From Symsagittifera roscoffensis (taxonomy: Eukaryota; Xenacoelomorpha; Acoela; Convolutidae): DNA of 64,000 nucleotides. Below, one piece after another: positions 38,901-45,611 of the stretch; within the stretch, counting starts at the first letter, position 1; every line of letters begins with the position of its first letter. A model generated the notes under the pieces. That model made no database searches, was not told where the DNA came from, and was given only the letters and a program-made list of their open reading frames with translations. Location of the stretch: NCBI RefSeq assembly GCF_963678635.1, contig NC_087064.1:14625802-14689801 (forward strand), read 5' to 3'. Both the position numbers and the translations under genes were made by a program.

Positions 38901-39928
38901 GCAGAAAATGGATTTTTTAAAAAGTACTTAAGGGGCGGATCCTTTGGGTCGGCAGTGGGTAGAATCCCTGAAGGGGGGGGGCGTCTGCCCCTCTTAACCT
39001 GCCCCTGGGTGGAGTGATATATCATATTAAAGCACTTTCAACCCTGATTCGTACGACATTCAAAAAATTTCAAAATGACCCAATGACGAGAAAAACCGGT
39101 TTGAAATTTTTGAGTTTTAGTCGAATTTCGATCGAGTAAAGCTAGCGAGCAGGTTTGTTTTAGAAAAAAAAGCGATGAAACTTCAATTGAACTCCAGTTA
39201 AATTATTTTTCAAAGTTCGTTTAACGTCTTCTTTGGAATAAAAGGTTTCAAAATTTCAAAAAAATGTCTGCAAAAAAAAGAAAAAAAAACTTATTTTTTT
39301 GTCTTTTTTCGACTAAAACTGTTGCCCTCTCGGTTTTCTTCAGATCCGTTTATCACACGACTCATAAAAAAACAATAATTAAAAAAAATGTATTTTTTAA
39401 GATTATGGTAGGAACATTCATTTTGTACTACTTGCACAGCCACCGTCTATCCTTGTTGCTTTATATCAAGAGCTCGATTTAAGACTGCATAATTTTAATA
39501 AATTATGAAATTTTGTTATGTGATGATATTAATTATTAATTCAGGTTGCTCAACGGCTGGCTCGCATCGCAAACCCACCATCACCCAACTTGCAAAACAA
39601 TCATTCAAATCAAAGAGTGGACTGCAATCATCGGCAAAGACAACGACAGATGTTACCGCCTATGGATGCTGCAGAGACTCCCAAAAGCAGTCATAGAGTT
39701 CGGCCCAAGGGGGGAACTTTCGGGGTAACATCACCAGGAACTGCAACATCTTTAGGTGGAGCAAGGGGAGACCGGACGTGCAATGGGAGTAGCGAGTGGG
39801 GCAGAGAAGGCAGGAGTCCCAATCTATCAAACTCCCCCTCCCCCTTAGACGATACGAGATCCAACGGGACCCCCACTCCTTGTATGGAAAAAGGGGATGC
39901 GACAGACCAATTAGCCATCAATATATGA
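17483..39928 (+). CDS. Sema: Transmembrane semaphorin (Sema1/Sema6 architecture), 17-exon gene model
   Basis: I assembled this gene from exons joined by GT-AG introns with matching phases. Exons 1-15 plus 17 give 4,560 nt, a 1,519-residue protein. Order of parts: hydrophobic signal segment (about residues 17-33), a Ser-Pro-rich linker (71-86), sema domain (about 92-650), PSI-type Cys module (C653-C685), an acidic spacer, one transmembrane helix (about 828-857) and a long Ser/Gln/Asn-rich cytoplasmic tail. Sema hallmarks are FREPAVE, SRVAKVC, the WTSYAKARLIC block, HPLM and GTSDGRVIK. Semaphorins are cell-surface or secreted guidance cues that bind plexins. Transmembrane, with no Ig domain and no thrombospondin repeats, fits class 1 (protostome) or class 6 (vertebrate). 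The sema blades carry unusual hydrophilic inserts. Confident for family, moderate for exact class and tail structure. Confidence 0.93.
18105..18239. mobile_element. hAT-like MITE with 8-bp target duplication (intron 1)
   Basis: 135 bp flanked on both sides by TATAACGC (18,097-18,104 and 18,240-18,247), an 8-bp target duplication typical of hAT transposons. The right end reads AAAATCCTAGATCCGCC, the same terminal sequence as the elements at 23,375 and 38,644. The left end carries AGCGGATTTAGGGGG but is imperfect. A second left-end-like fragment (CAGTAGCGGATTTAGGGGG) lies at 17,992, suggesting nested or duplicated ends. No coding capacity. Confidence 0.7.
18780..19040 (+). repeat. Dispersed repeat family C copy (intron 1)
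   Basis: Shares ordered landmarks with 38,366-38,590 and 38,600-39,160: TTTGGGTGT(A/G)TTTTAGTTTT, CAAATAATCAT, CAGTGTCGAGAAAA and AGCAGGCTT. The same orientation is seen at all three places. No protein product was recognised. Confidence 0.65.
19232..19776 (+). repeat. Dispersed repeat family A, copy 3 (intron 1)
   Basis: A near-identical partner of 12,432-12,975, 6.8 kb away in the same orientation. It includes the GC-rich palindromic segment (here GCGCGAATTATATCGCGAG) and ends at CGTATCGAAAGGCGGAACAA. The similarity to the intergenic copy suggests relatively recent spread or duplication. Confidence 0.8.
20049..20355 (+). CDS. Sema: Semaphorin exon 2: sema domain
   Basis: Residues 153-255, entered in phase 0 (TCTCTAG|ATC) and left in phase 1 (CAAG|GTAAG). 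It carries ICERRVKFLLP, VVGCYSYN and, after a Ser-rich insert (seven consecutive Ser near 193-199), FCPVDPK. These match the semaphorin blocks containing the conserved cysteine after the LLP strand and the C-P-x-D-P motif. The Ser-rich loop is an insertion relative to typical members. Intron 2 (20,356-21,489) holds a small palindromic area but no gene. Confidence 0.92.
21105..21315. repeat. Palindromic non-coding cluster in intron 2
   Basis: An inverted pair AGTGTCCGGGATTCCT (about 21,150) and AGGAACCCCGAACACC (about 21,233) faces each other. A 27-bp imperfect palindrome centred on GGTTTAAACC follows at 21,283-21,309. It may be the ends of a small degraded TIR element; no target duplication was found. 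Confidence 0.4.
21490..22080 (+). CDS. Sema: Semaphorin exon 3: core of sema domain
   Basis: Residues 255-452, phase 1 in and phase 1 out (GGAA|GTGAGT). This is the most diagnostic exon: TFVTFREPAVEL (326-337), LFSRVAKVCDADKG (347-359), HRYWTSYAKARLICS (368-382), FLFNEIQGTHVF (401-412), GIFDTPYTEMRTSAICIYDF (431-450). All follow the semaphorin order, with the conserved cysteines C355, C381 and C446. A Gly/Ser/Pro-rich loop (384-399) and a loop at 415-427 are longer than usual. Confidence 0.95.
22373..22551 (+). CDS. Sema: Semaphorin exon 4: sema domain
   Basis: Residues 452-511, phase 1 in (TTACAG|GC) and phase 0 out (CCG|GTGAGA). It contains RCTNRSEDIDGG and LVAFLQQHPLMQSP, the semaphorin block with a conserved cysteine, an acidic loop and the HPLM motif. 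Introns 3 (292 bp) and 4 (403 bp) around it show only AT-rich sequence. Confidence 0.92.
22955..23171 (+). CDS. Sema: Semaphorin exon 5: sema domain with basic insert
   Basis: Residues 512-584, phase 0 in (TTTTAG|GTG) and phase 1 out (GCAG|GTAAAT). It begins VRPLTPQPLF and ends KHFLIYAG, joining exon 6 to form the YAGTSDGRVIK strand. Between them lies a roughly 40-residue hydrophilic insert with the basic run KRRIRR (558-563), which fits a proprotein-convertase R-x-(K/R)-R site. Confidence 0.88.
23375..24031. mobile_element. hAT-like MITE or foldback-type element (intron 5)
   Basis: About 657 bp bounded by inverted termini: left CAGGGGCAGATCTAGGATTT, right AAAATCCTAAGTCCGCCCCTG. Inner sequence near the two ends is also partly inverted: AGGTCGGTCACACTTTTTTG with AGCTCTCCAGGAACA on the left, against CTCTGGGAGTGCTCGG on the right. 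No identical 8-bp flank was found, so the ends may have decayed. No transposase is encoded. Confidence 0.7.
24115..24245 (+). CDS. Sema: Semaphorin exon 6: last sema blade
   Basis: Residues 584-627, phase 1 in (GACAG|GT) and phase 0 out (CAG|GTGAGT). It contains GTSDGRVIKLALNV, the strongly conserved semaphorin strand, followed by a charged segment and VWVGEWQVF. Intron 6 (316 bp) has only an AT-rich TTTAATTAATTAAT inverted repeat near 24,445-24,481. Confidence 0.92.
24562..24677 (+). CDS. Sema: Semaphorin exon 7: end of sema domain and start of PSI module
   Basis: Residues 628-666, phase 0 in (TTTTAG|GTA) and phase 2 out (TGCAG|GTATGA). The closing propeller strand VKLDPSSGQLLVTSSSQALLM leads into TCLTEQLPIG and C665, the first cysteines of the PSI-type module. 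The split Arg codon AG|G agrees with the exon 8 acceptor. Confidence 0.9.
25223..25300 (+). CDS. Sema: Semaphorin exon 8: PSI domain core
   Basis: Residues 666-692, phase 2 in (TTTCAG|G) and phase 2 out (CCAAA|GTAAGA). The reading ACLMTRDPHCFWNVKSASC carries the plexin-semaphorin-integrin signature (C-L-x-x-R-D-P-x-C-x-W). It is a 78-nt exon in a frame with no long open run, recognised by the motif and by both splice phases. Introns 7 (545 bp) and 8 (1,751 bp) hold no recognised gene. Confidence 0.9.
27052..27257 (+). CDS. Sema: Semaphorin exon 9: post-PSI stalk
   Basis: Residues 692-761, phase 2 in (TTTCAG|T) and phase 1 out (AATG|GTAAAC). It reads FSNDSNAINAYLFFPQVDRL, then an acidic Glu/Pro-rich segment. 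An upstream in-phase donor (AAAAG|GTCAGC at 27,243) would shorten the exon by 15 nt without changing frame. No Ig or thrombospondin fold is visible. The juxtamembrane stalk is unrelated in sequence to families I know. Confidence 0.85.
27420..28880 (+). repeat. Dispersed repeat family B, two copies in intron 9
   Basis: Copies at about 27,420-27,700 and 28,590-28,880 share ACAGT(G/T)CTGATTTAA, CAAGTTTTTACCCCAAAA, a TTTTTTA-x-TCAATCAA-like block and AATTA(T/C)GCT(A/G)AAGCTA. An inverted relative is at 32,390-32,740. The rest of intron 9 (27,258-30,697) is AT-rich, with a C-rich polypyrimidine tract at about 29,868-29,915 and a fragment related to the 47.4-kb element at about 29,470-29,530. Confidence 0.65.
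30698..30778 (+). CDS. Sema: Semaphorin exon 10: charged extracellular stalk
   Basis: Residues 761-788, phase 1 in (GCTTTAG|GC) and phase 1 out (ACACAG|GTACAA). It encodes a short hydrophilic segment (ESDLVNVDNGKERTDKDNNQ). As a symmetric 81-nt exon it could be skipped without frameshift. It is identified by phase agreement and splice signals rather than by a motif, so confidence is lower. Confidence 0.7.
31080..31910. repeat. Family A cluster in intron 10 with 215-bp tandem duplication
   Basis: A forward family A copy starts near 31,228 (AAAACTGCTCGCATCGACTG). Its second half is duplicated head to tail with a 215-bp period (AATTGTGTCAA at 31,477 and 31,692), ending near 31,906. The copies keep an open frame, producing a 165-codon run with two 60-residue repeats that I regard as accidental. 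An inverted fragment of the same family (31,080-31,175) lies just upstream, making the cluster head to head. Confidence 0.75.
32390..32740 (-). repeat. Dispersed repeat family B, inverted copy (intron 10)
   Basis: On the minus strand it carries GGTGCAATTTATT, a TTTTAATCAATCAAAA block and ACAGTGCTGACAGAAC, in the same order as the two forward copies in intron 9. Divergence is substantial. Confidence 0.5.
33604..33974 (+). CDS. Sema: Semaphorin exon 11: transmembrane helix and start of tail
   Basis: Residues 788-911, phase 1 in (CTTCAG|GT) and phase 0 out (CAGCAG|GTAGAA). Residues 828-857 form one long hydrophobic segment (LLTIAILTAIPCVVVGVMAG and onward to FAFY), preceded by AKDKR and followed by KANKHSR. 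The positive residues on both sides fit a single-pass membrane protein with the tail in the cytoplasm. It defines the protein as a transmembrane semaphorin. Confidence 0.92.
34410..34577 (+). CDS. Sema: Semaphorin exon 12: cytoplasmic tail
   Basis: Residues 912-967, phase 0 both ends (GTTTAG|GTA and ATGCAG|GTCAGT). It reads VYAQYLQIDPQAQQQSEEKH and ends NPYSVDPEGMQ. The upstream AG at 34,392 would hit a stop, which fixes this acceptor. Tyr/Ser-rich and Gln-rich, with no enzymatic domain. Confidence 0.85.
34956..35136 (+). CDS. Sema: Semaphorin exon 13: cytoplasmic tail, Ser/Ala/Pro-rich
   Basis: Residues 968-1028, phase 0 in (TTTACAG|GCA) and phase 1 out (CCCAG|GTAGAA). Contains a Ser-Ala run and the proline-rich PLAPPLPPHHS, a plausible SH3 or EVH1 ligand. 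Class 6 semaphorin tails are known to bind Ena/VASP-type and kinase adaptors through such motifs; the link here is inference. Confidence 0.85.
35462..35960 (+). CDS. Sema: Semaphorin exon 14: cytoplasmic tail, His/Gln/Ser-rich
   Basis: Residues 1028-1194, phase 1 in and phase 2 out (CAGCT|GTGAGT). The acceptor is a tandem TAGCAG: using the first AG (exon start 35,459) adds a single Ala in frame. The sequence is low complexity, rich in His, Gln, Ser and Asn (SHGNQHNHHTPHS). No known domain. Confidence 0.85.
36453..37047 (+). CDS. Sema: Semaphorin exon 15: cytoplasmic tail
   Basis: Residues 1194-1392, phase 2 in (GTACAG|A) and phase 0 out (CCCAG|GTAAGA). Asn/Gln/Ser/Gly-rich with several Tyr (VYRSDYEPRE, NPLYGTT) that could be phosphorylation sites. 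The strong donor makes splicing onward to exon 16 or exon 17 equally compatible, because both begin in phase 0. Confidence 0.87.
37454..37987 (+). CDS. Sema: Semaphorin exon 16: alternative terminal exon or long internal exon
   Basis: The acceptor GTTTTAG|CAC continues exon 15 in phase 0 as HSMLEYDSRNIPSEAY. The frame runs 177 codons to a stop (EGLGWHAL). Composition (Ser, Asn, Gln, Tyr) matches the preceding tail, which supports it as real coding sequence. Used as the last exon it gives 1,569 residues. A weak in-frame donor (ATG|GTGGGA near 37,830) could instead join it to exon 17. No convincing AATAAA lies close downstream. Confidence 0.7.
   Translation, partial: HSMLEYDSRNIPSEAYPLNPRFRQGSDIYATKETNASPFVSDQSQSPHAFKSANPVGQHNRQIYNSANQLFSHGHRKRASTESQSVYNRPRDTDFNHAQNQQQGYLIPALGLQTEAIYRQKRIPMVGRYRNSEENGNQPRREVEPTSSPPLLLTRQDKRRIAHRHTVFWEGLGWHAL
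38366..39165 (+). repeat. Two tandem family C copies, second split by a MITE
   Basis: Copy one at 38,366-38,590 and copy two at about 38,600-39,165 share CAAATAATCAT, GTGAT/TGATATATCA, CCCA-TG-CGAGAAAA and GCGAGCAGG landmarks. The second is interrupted at 38,644-39,007 by the hAT-like element. Located between exons 16 and 17. Confidence 0.65.
38644..39007. mobile_element. hAT-like MITE with perfect 8-bp target duplication
   Basis: 364 bp running from CAGGGGCGGATCTAGGATTT to TCTTAACCTGCCCCTG, flanked by GGTGGAGT at 38,636-38,643 and 39,008-39,015. The terminal CAGGGGCGG and the 8-bp duplication are hallmarks of non-autonomous hAT elements. Part of its interior (GAGCGCTCCCAGAACA) is the inverse of sequence in the 18.1-kb and 24-kb copies. 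No open frame for a transposase. Confidence 0.85.
39545..39928 (+). CDS. Sema: Semaphorin exon 17: terminal cytoplasmic exon
   Basis: The acceptor AATTCAG|GTT starts a phase-0 exon of 127 codons ending DATDQLAINI-stop. It begins VAQRLARIANPPSPNLQ and includes Ser/Gly/Thr-rich segments and SPNLSNSPSPLD, a possible proline-directed phosphorylation region. Joined to exon 15 the whole gene totals 4,560 nt, an exact multiple of three. Tandem AATAAA motifs at 40,792 and 40,801 could be the polyadenylation signals. Confidence 0.82.
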   Translation, partial: VAQRLARIANPPSPNLQNNHSNQRVDCNHRQRQRQMLPPMDAAETPKSSHRVRPKGGTFGVTSPGTATSLGGARGDRTCNGSSEWGREGRSPNLSNSPSPLDDTRSNGTPTPCMEKGDATDQLAINI

Positions 39929-42900
39929 TTCAATTATCTATTCGCACAACTTTATTGAAAAAAAAACATAAAAATGTCTTCAATTCAGAGGAATTTCCGT
40001 TTTGGATGCTATTTTCACACTTTTATCAGCGGAAGTTGTCGAGCGCTTGGATAGTTTAACACGGCCAAATCTTCGAAATTCCGCCTGCTAGTTCAGTGAG
40101 GTTATACGACCATGATAGAAACTAAAATGAAAAATTGAACCGATGATGATTTAACCAGAATCCAAACTTTTGTTACAGCGTCCTGCAGCTTTATATAAAA
40201 TCTATCTCTTATTCTAACTATTGATTCCAATCAGTGTTATATCAAAAAGAAAAATTGTTTAAGATTTCTGCCCCTTTATTCTATCAATGTTTCTCATTTA
40301 TCTATACGTCGATGTTATTATAGAGTTTAGTTTTGTGTTTTTAATTTGCTCCGCGTTTATACAATTGAACGATTACCATGTTAGCTTTTTTAATCAAACG
40401 TTTGTTGAATTGAAATAGTTTTTTTTTTCGATAATTTCAGGATGCTTTCATTGTTTTGGGATTTTACAATACTTTATTTCTACAGTCAAAATAGGAATAC
40501 TGTTCAAAAACGGTTAAATCTTGAAAGTTTGATTCGCTTTGCTGAAACAAACGCTATTCAAAAAAAGCAAATGATCTGCGACCCTAGGATTTTTTGCGGG
40601 CATTTGCAAATTTATCGAATCGAAAGAGTCAACAAAAAAAGACAAAAAGGTGCCCCCGAAAAGTTTTGGCAAAATAAGAGATTATAATCGATTATAATTG
40701 ATTTACAGAGTTTTTTGTCTGAACGATTGGAAAATTATAATCGATTATAAATCGTTTAAACACCTAATTTTGGTAATTATAATTTTCAATTAATAAATTG
40801 AATAAAATTTTCAAAAAGTTAACAGAATAATCCGTTATAATCGATTACTTACGCCTAAACTTGGATTCGAGTAGTTTTTCCTGATTTAAATCGATCTTTC
40901 TTGAAAATTTTGCATCGATTTAATGTCTTTAAAAGTAAAAAATCATTGTAAATCAGATTATGGGCAAAATCTCATGTAACAAACTAGAAAGAATCAGAAT
41001 AAATTAAACTTTAATCTCAATAAAATGCAATTAAATCATAGAAAATCGTGAATTTGAACCAGATTTTGAGCAAAAACATATGAAACGAATCAAAAAAGTG
41101 TCAATATAGATCAATTTTTGAACTCAAAATGAACAAGGAAGTCATAGAGTTTTATCGATATTTTGGTCTTTTTTTTGGTCTTTCTTATGATAGGCAATGA
41201 ATAAATGAAGTTAAAAATTGAAACTGATGAAACTCGAATGAAAAAAATCGATTGAATTCATTTTAAATCCGTTTTAATCACCTTAAAAACAACAAAAAGA
41301 GTGGAAAAAAATGATTTCAATTGATTTATAATCGATTTGGATCAAATATTGTAGCTTGCATTTACGATCAATTTTAAATCGATCTAAATCAATCTTTATC
41401 TTTTTTATTTAATCTGTACTTTTTTCATACCAAAACCGATCTTTTTCAACATACTTTTTTCAACATACTTATTCATACTAAAATTGATCCTTGTCCATTT
41501 TTGTCAGTGCGGGTCAGTACTGTCTCAGCTTTTTTTGAAATTTTTTATTCTGGTCATAGCCAAATGAGTGAAAATAAAGAGTTGGTATTTGTTAATAAAT
41601 TGCAAAAAGCAGCCCTTGCCCAGATTCGGAACCTCTACATAACGCGTTTAAGTCAACCTTCTTACCTTTAGACGATCTACACTTGCAAATTATCCAAATG
41701 TGTTGAAATTATCTCAGCGATTTCAAAAAGTTTCAACTATATCACAGGGTATTATAAGAAAAACGCAACTTCTAATGCATTTTTTTTTCTTTCGCTGAAA
41801 CATTGGTGATGAACTAGTACTGTAAACCTAAGTGTTCTGTTGCATCAGAGAATAGTGTAAAATAGGAGTGCGGCCAAAAAGGAAACAACTTTTACTTCAT
41901 ACCGGTCAAAAATCAGACAATTACTATATTAACCAATCAAATTGGAGAACAGAAAGCAAACGTAGGAAATAAATAATTAAGAGTCATTTATTTCCAAAAT
42001 CTGCTTAATTTTTTCAGTTTTGATTGAATCATATAATAGTTGTCTACTTTATGACGTGTCTTCTTCATGACTAGTCTACTTTTTGCTAAGTAGCCTATAA
42101 AATAACGGTTTATAATCAAACTATGATGCTTACCTGCATTTTTGAACATTGCTGCGAAAAAGCAGCGGCAGTACCGATTTGCTCTGCGGCGTCAAATCAG
42201 ATTGTTTTTGTTAGGGAAGTTGGCAAACCAGTGAGCCTGTTTTCGAATCAGCTTTTTTTTGGTCACAGTCTTTGTTTTGCGGCTTTTGGCTCTATTTTTG
42301 CAACTTTCTGACCTTCTATAACTGTTTTTTGTTTCAACAGTATGCGTGTTGCAATACAATTGCCCCAATTTTTTGTGAAAGGGAAAATTTGAAACCGAGA
42401 GGATGATGTGTTACTTTTAATTTTTTTTGTAGTTCAATTCCTATTACGACTTTTGTACTGAATTATTTCCTTCTGTTTGCGAATTTCTTATCAATTCAGT
42501 GCCAACATGGGCAAAAATTGTTTGTGCGAGTTAATTACCTTACGTTTTTCCTGATTAAAGTCTAACCAGCTCGAGAACTTTCTTTGATCGTTTCGATTAG
42601 CTTAATTGCTCTCGGCACATCTTGCATTAGCTTTACTTGCCTCTTTTTTGCTGTTTCTGGCTGCTTTGTGTCTGAGCATTTTGAGATAGTAACAAATTCA
42701 ACAAGAATGCGTATTATAAGCTTCCTGACAATGGAATTTTTCTCTAACTTGTTCTCTGGAAAACCTCAATTCCTCTTTCAATTCTCTTGTTAGCTCACTG
42801 CTATTTGGAAGTGTTTCCGGGTATTGATATTATAAGCTTAAATCAAATTTAATCGTTTTCTCCGCAAAAATTTCTATTTTTATGTTCTTCTATAGACTCT

Positions 42901-43440
42901 ATTGCGTGTAATGGCACACAATCATTGCTGACTATATGGGGGTGTTTGACGTTAAGTATTTGCTGTATGATTTTTAATCTGAAGTGAAAATTTTGAGTGC
43001 TTCTAAGGTGTTTTCAATGGTGTGCGTTTTTCAGGCGGAGAATAAATAATGCTGTTAGTTTTTTTTTACTCTGCCAAAATGTGTTCAAAAATTTTGATCT
43101 GTTTTCAACAAAAAATGCGGATCTGATGGATGCGGACGATGGCTTCTGCAATATGTAGTTTTTGGCGCAGTTGCAAAAATTTTGAAAATAAAGTTCCACA
43201 AAACATGAAATCCTGAGCAAATAAAGATTATTTCAATGGCAAACGAAACTGATGTCAAAAAACCAATTATTGAAAATCCCCCCCGCTCACAAGCATTATC
43301 AAGTTTTAGTTGATGCAATTTGCTGTTATTTTTGCTATAGTTGACAAATACTTTGAAATTTAGGGTTATTATTTATTCAAGTTGCAATGCAATCAACTGG
43401 TTTGTTTCAAAATTATTATGAAAATGAAATATGCATCTTT
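39929..43440. other. 3' flank of the semaphorin gene and AT-rich DNA
   Basis: After the stop codon come AT-rich sequence, candidate AATAAA signals at 40,792 and 40,801, and a palindrome cluster at 40,683-41,400 listed below. From 41,460 to 43,440 open frames are short and unrecognised and there is no repeat I can define. Confidence 0.5.
40683..41400. repeat. Cluster of ATCGAT-centred palindromes
   Basis: Near-perfect palindromes such as TTATAATCGATTATAA occur around 40,683 and 40,737, with shorter relatives (TTATAATCGATTA, AATCGATTTA, TTAAATCGATC) about every 50-100 bp to 41,400. No unit length is fixed, so this is either a decayed array or a cluster of binding-site-like palindromes. Confidence 0.5.
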
Positions 43441-43442
43441 AT

Positions 43443-43775
43443 TACTTTTGAATAAAAAGTCTTTGATTTTTAAGTTACATGATAAAAGATCCCTTACCTT
43501 AAGATCCCAAACGAGAAGATACCAGTCAATAAGATACCATTCCAAAAAATACCTCGTTCTAAAATCACCCACTACATAAGATACCATAATAAAATAACAA
43601 AGAATAAAAAGAATACTTTTGAATAAAAAGTCTTTGATTTTTAAGTTACATGATAAAAGATCCCTTACCTTAAGATCCCAAACGAGAAGATCCCAGTCAA
43701 TAAGATACCATTCCAAAAAATACCTCGTTCTAAAATCGCCCACTACATAAGATACCATAATAAAATAACAAAGAA
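43443..43775. repeat. 171-bp tandem pair, left terminal repeat of the MULE-like element
   Basis: Two adjacent 171-bp units start at 43,443 and 43,614 and differ at only a few bases. Each contains spaced AAGATACC and AAGATCCC words and AAAATC(A/G)CCCACTAC. An inverted version of the same words (GGGATCTTTTGGTATGGTAT) lies at about 45,905-46,020 on the far side of the transposase. The 121-codon minus-strand open run here is a by-product of the duplication. Confidence 0.75.
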
Positions 43776-44455
43776 CCTGAGAACTGAAAATAAAGCGGTT
43801 AATCGATCAAAGCAAAAACAAAGCGTCGGTTAAAATCAAAGAAACGGCAAAACTTTTGCTGCACAAATTTCGAACATAAGTGACCTGGCTAATCACTTGG
43901 CTTTTAAAATGAAACTCAAACTTCAAAACAGCTTGACGAGGACTTCAATTGAACTTGACTAGGATTTCAAATTAATCAAAACCAACTTTGCCACAATTGG
44001 CCTGATTTTCCAGATAACTCAAGTCGGTACAAAATTGAAACTGAGTTATTGCAAAATTCTAAAGCTTTGAAATCATTTTCATTACGAATCACTTGTCACT
44101 CTATTTGATAAAAAATATCAATTCTCAATTTTGATCAACTTTTTTTTGCTAAGCGCAATACTCAAAGGGCCGTCAGGCCCCTACCCCCAACCTAGCGTCC
44201 AGTAAATAAGAGCAATTGCTCTGGGATCAAAATGCTAGATACAGCATTTTCGAATGCGAGTCGTAGTATTGCGTTTCGGCGTTCTTAGGGAGCGTGTAAG
44301 GAGACGTCTATAAAAAAGTTGATCAAACAATTTTAAATTTAGGAAAAATTAAGCAAAAACTAAAACAAATACAATAGGTTAAATGGGCAAGTGAACGGAT
44401 ACAAGACAATAAGTCTGTGTATAAACTTGATATCTGTTGAACTTTTTCATTCAGA

Positions 44456-45448
44456 TCACGGTACTTCTTCCGAGATAAGTTGATAGTGCCTCTGGATGCC
44501 TTCAAAATGTTGAACTTTTGATTGTAAGAATCCAGTTGAATTTTTTTCGAGAAACGAATATATTGAAGGATGGCTGCCTTGAAACAAAGCGGTGACACCT
44601 AGATGCCACCCTTCAACTGCACTTGTGGTGCGGGCTAGACCACACACAGCATTTTGATAATGGTTCCATAGAGAAATAGGAAAAAATGTTTTTCGGCCAA
44701 TCAAATCCCCTCTAAAGTAGGTTTTGCGGAAATGAGCAGTGAGTTCGTCTATTTTTTTGAGATCATTTTGTGAAATATCCAGTTTGGTTGGCACACTGCT
44801 TATTTCCTCAATGACTAGGTCGAACCCGATTTCCACTTTTGACTCCGGTACAAAACTAAGCGCAGGAATCATATTCAGCGCTAAGGCTAGCTCGCTGTTT
44901 GATTCGGATTCGTAAGTCTTTTTAAGGCCCAATTCGGATTTTTTTCGCATAAAGCTCTGGCAGAGGTGAAAAAAGCATCTCTTAATGTCAGTTTCGTAAT
45001 GAGAAGTAAAACCACTCAGAGTCGCAATTTCAAAGTCGATCAAAATTCTTTCCGGGGTTATGTCACCGATAAGCGATTTAAGTGCGGTTAGGAATTTGTA
45101 ATAGGTTGATAAGCGCTCATTGCTGAGCAGAGAGTAGACACAAGGTGGATAAAACCCGCCAATCTGGATGTGTACAGTGTACAGCTGGTAAAACTCACTA
45201 GGGCAAATTGTGAAAGTACCGTCTACAAGCCAGGTTTTGTTGTACAATTTAAGCGCATTGAGGTTCTCAATGTCACTAAAAATCAATATGCGTTCCGTAT
45301 CTTGTTTTCCGCTATCAAAAAGGCAAAATTGCTTAAAACGATCGGGTATTTCGAAATGACGGTCATCTTTGGCAATAATGGGCAGGGATGTCGTTTGCTT
45401 ACTTCTGCTTAAAGTTCGTGTTAGCGCCCAACGGGAGTGCGAATTCAT
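44456..45448 (-). pseudogene. MULE transposase domain (330 codons)
   Basis: The open frame carries the MULE/RNase H-like catalytic order: WLVDGTF (D76), ILIDFE (D138) and the zinc-ligand-like CFFHLCQSFMRK (158-169), ending in a conserved TSAVEGWH (E279). The three acidic residues fit a DDE nuclease. The frame starts inside the FLYWCH C-terminus but in a different phase, and a shifted overlapping frame (44,323-44,598) seems to continue the C-terminal helix (KKYRDLNEKVQQ). I therefore read it as a transposase gene with at least one, probably two, frameshifts. An intact core gives some chance of recent activity. Confidence 0.85.
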
Positions 45449-45611
45449 GACTATGCTCGTTGCTCTGTGAGATTATATCGCTCCCAGAAGTGATTAAAGT
45501 TTTCGGGCATTTATACGATCTCCATTTGCTGCAGCGCCAGTGTCTCGTTGTCTTTGTATCGCGTTTCTTTTGAAATTCAAGGCCATCAAGAATAATCAGT
45601 GTTTTGCCTTT
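45441..45611 (-). pseudogene. FLYWCH-type zinc finger fragment
   Basis: In the -1 shifted minus frame, translation gives GKTLIILDGLEF, then HWRCSKWRSYKCPKTLITSG and NEHSHEF. The spacing W-x-C, C and H-x-H fits a FLYWCH zinc finger (C2H2 ligands), the DNA-binding module usually N-terminal to MULE transposases in animals. An in-frame TGA at 45,621-45,623 blocks any upstream Met in this frame, and the frame ends at a stop shortly after HSHEF. Confidence 0.8.

Noticed and set aside
43393-43758. 121-codon minus-strand frame with duplicated aromatic-rich sequence
   Set aside because: It is a by-product of the 171-bp tandem repeat at the end of the MULE-like element.
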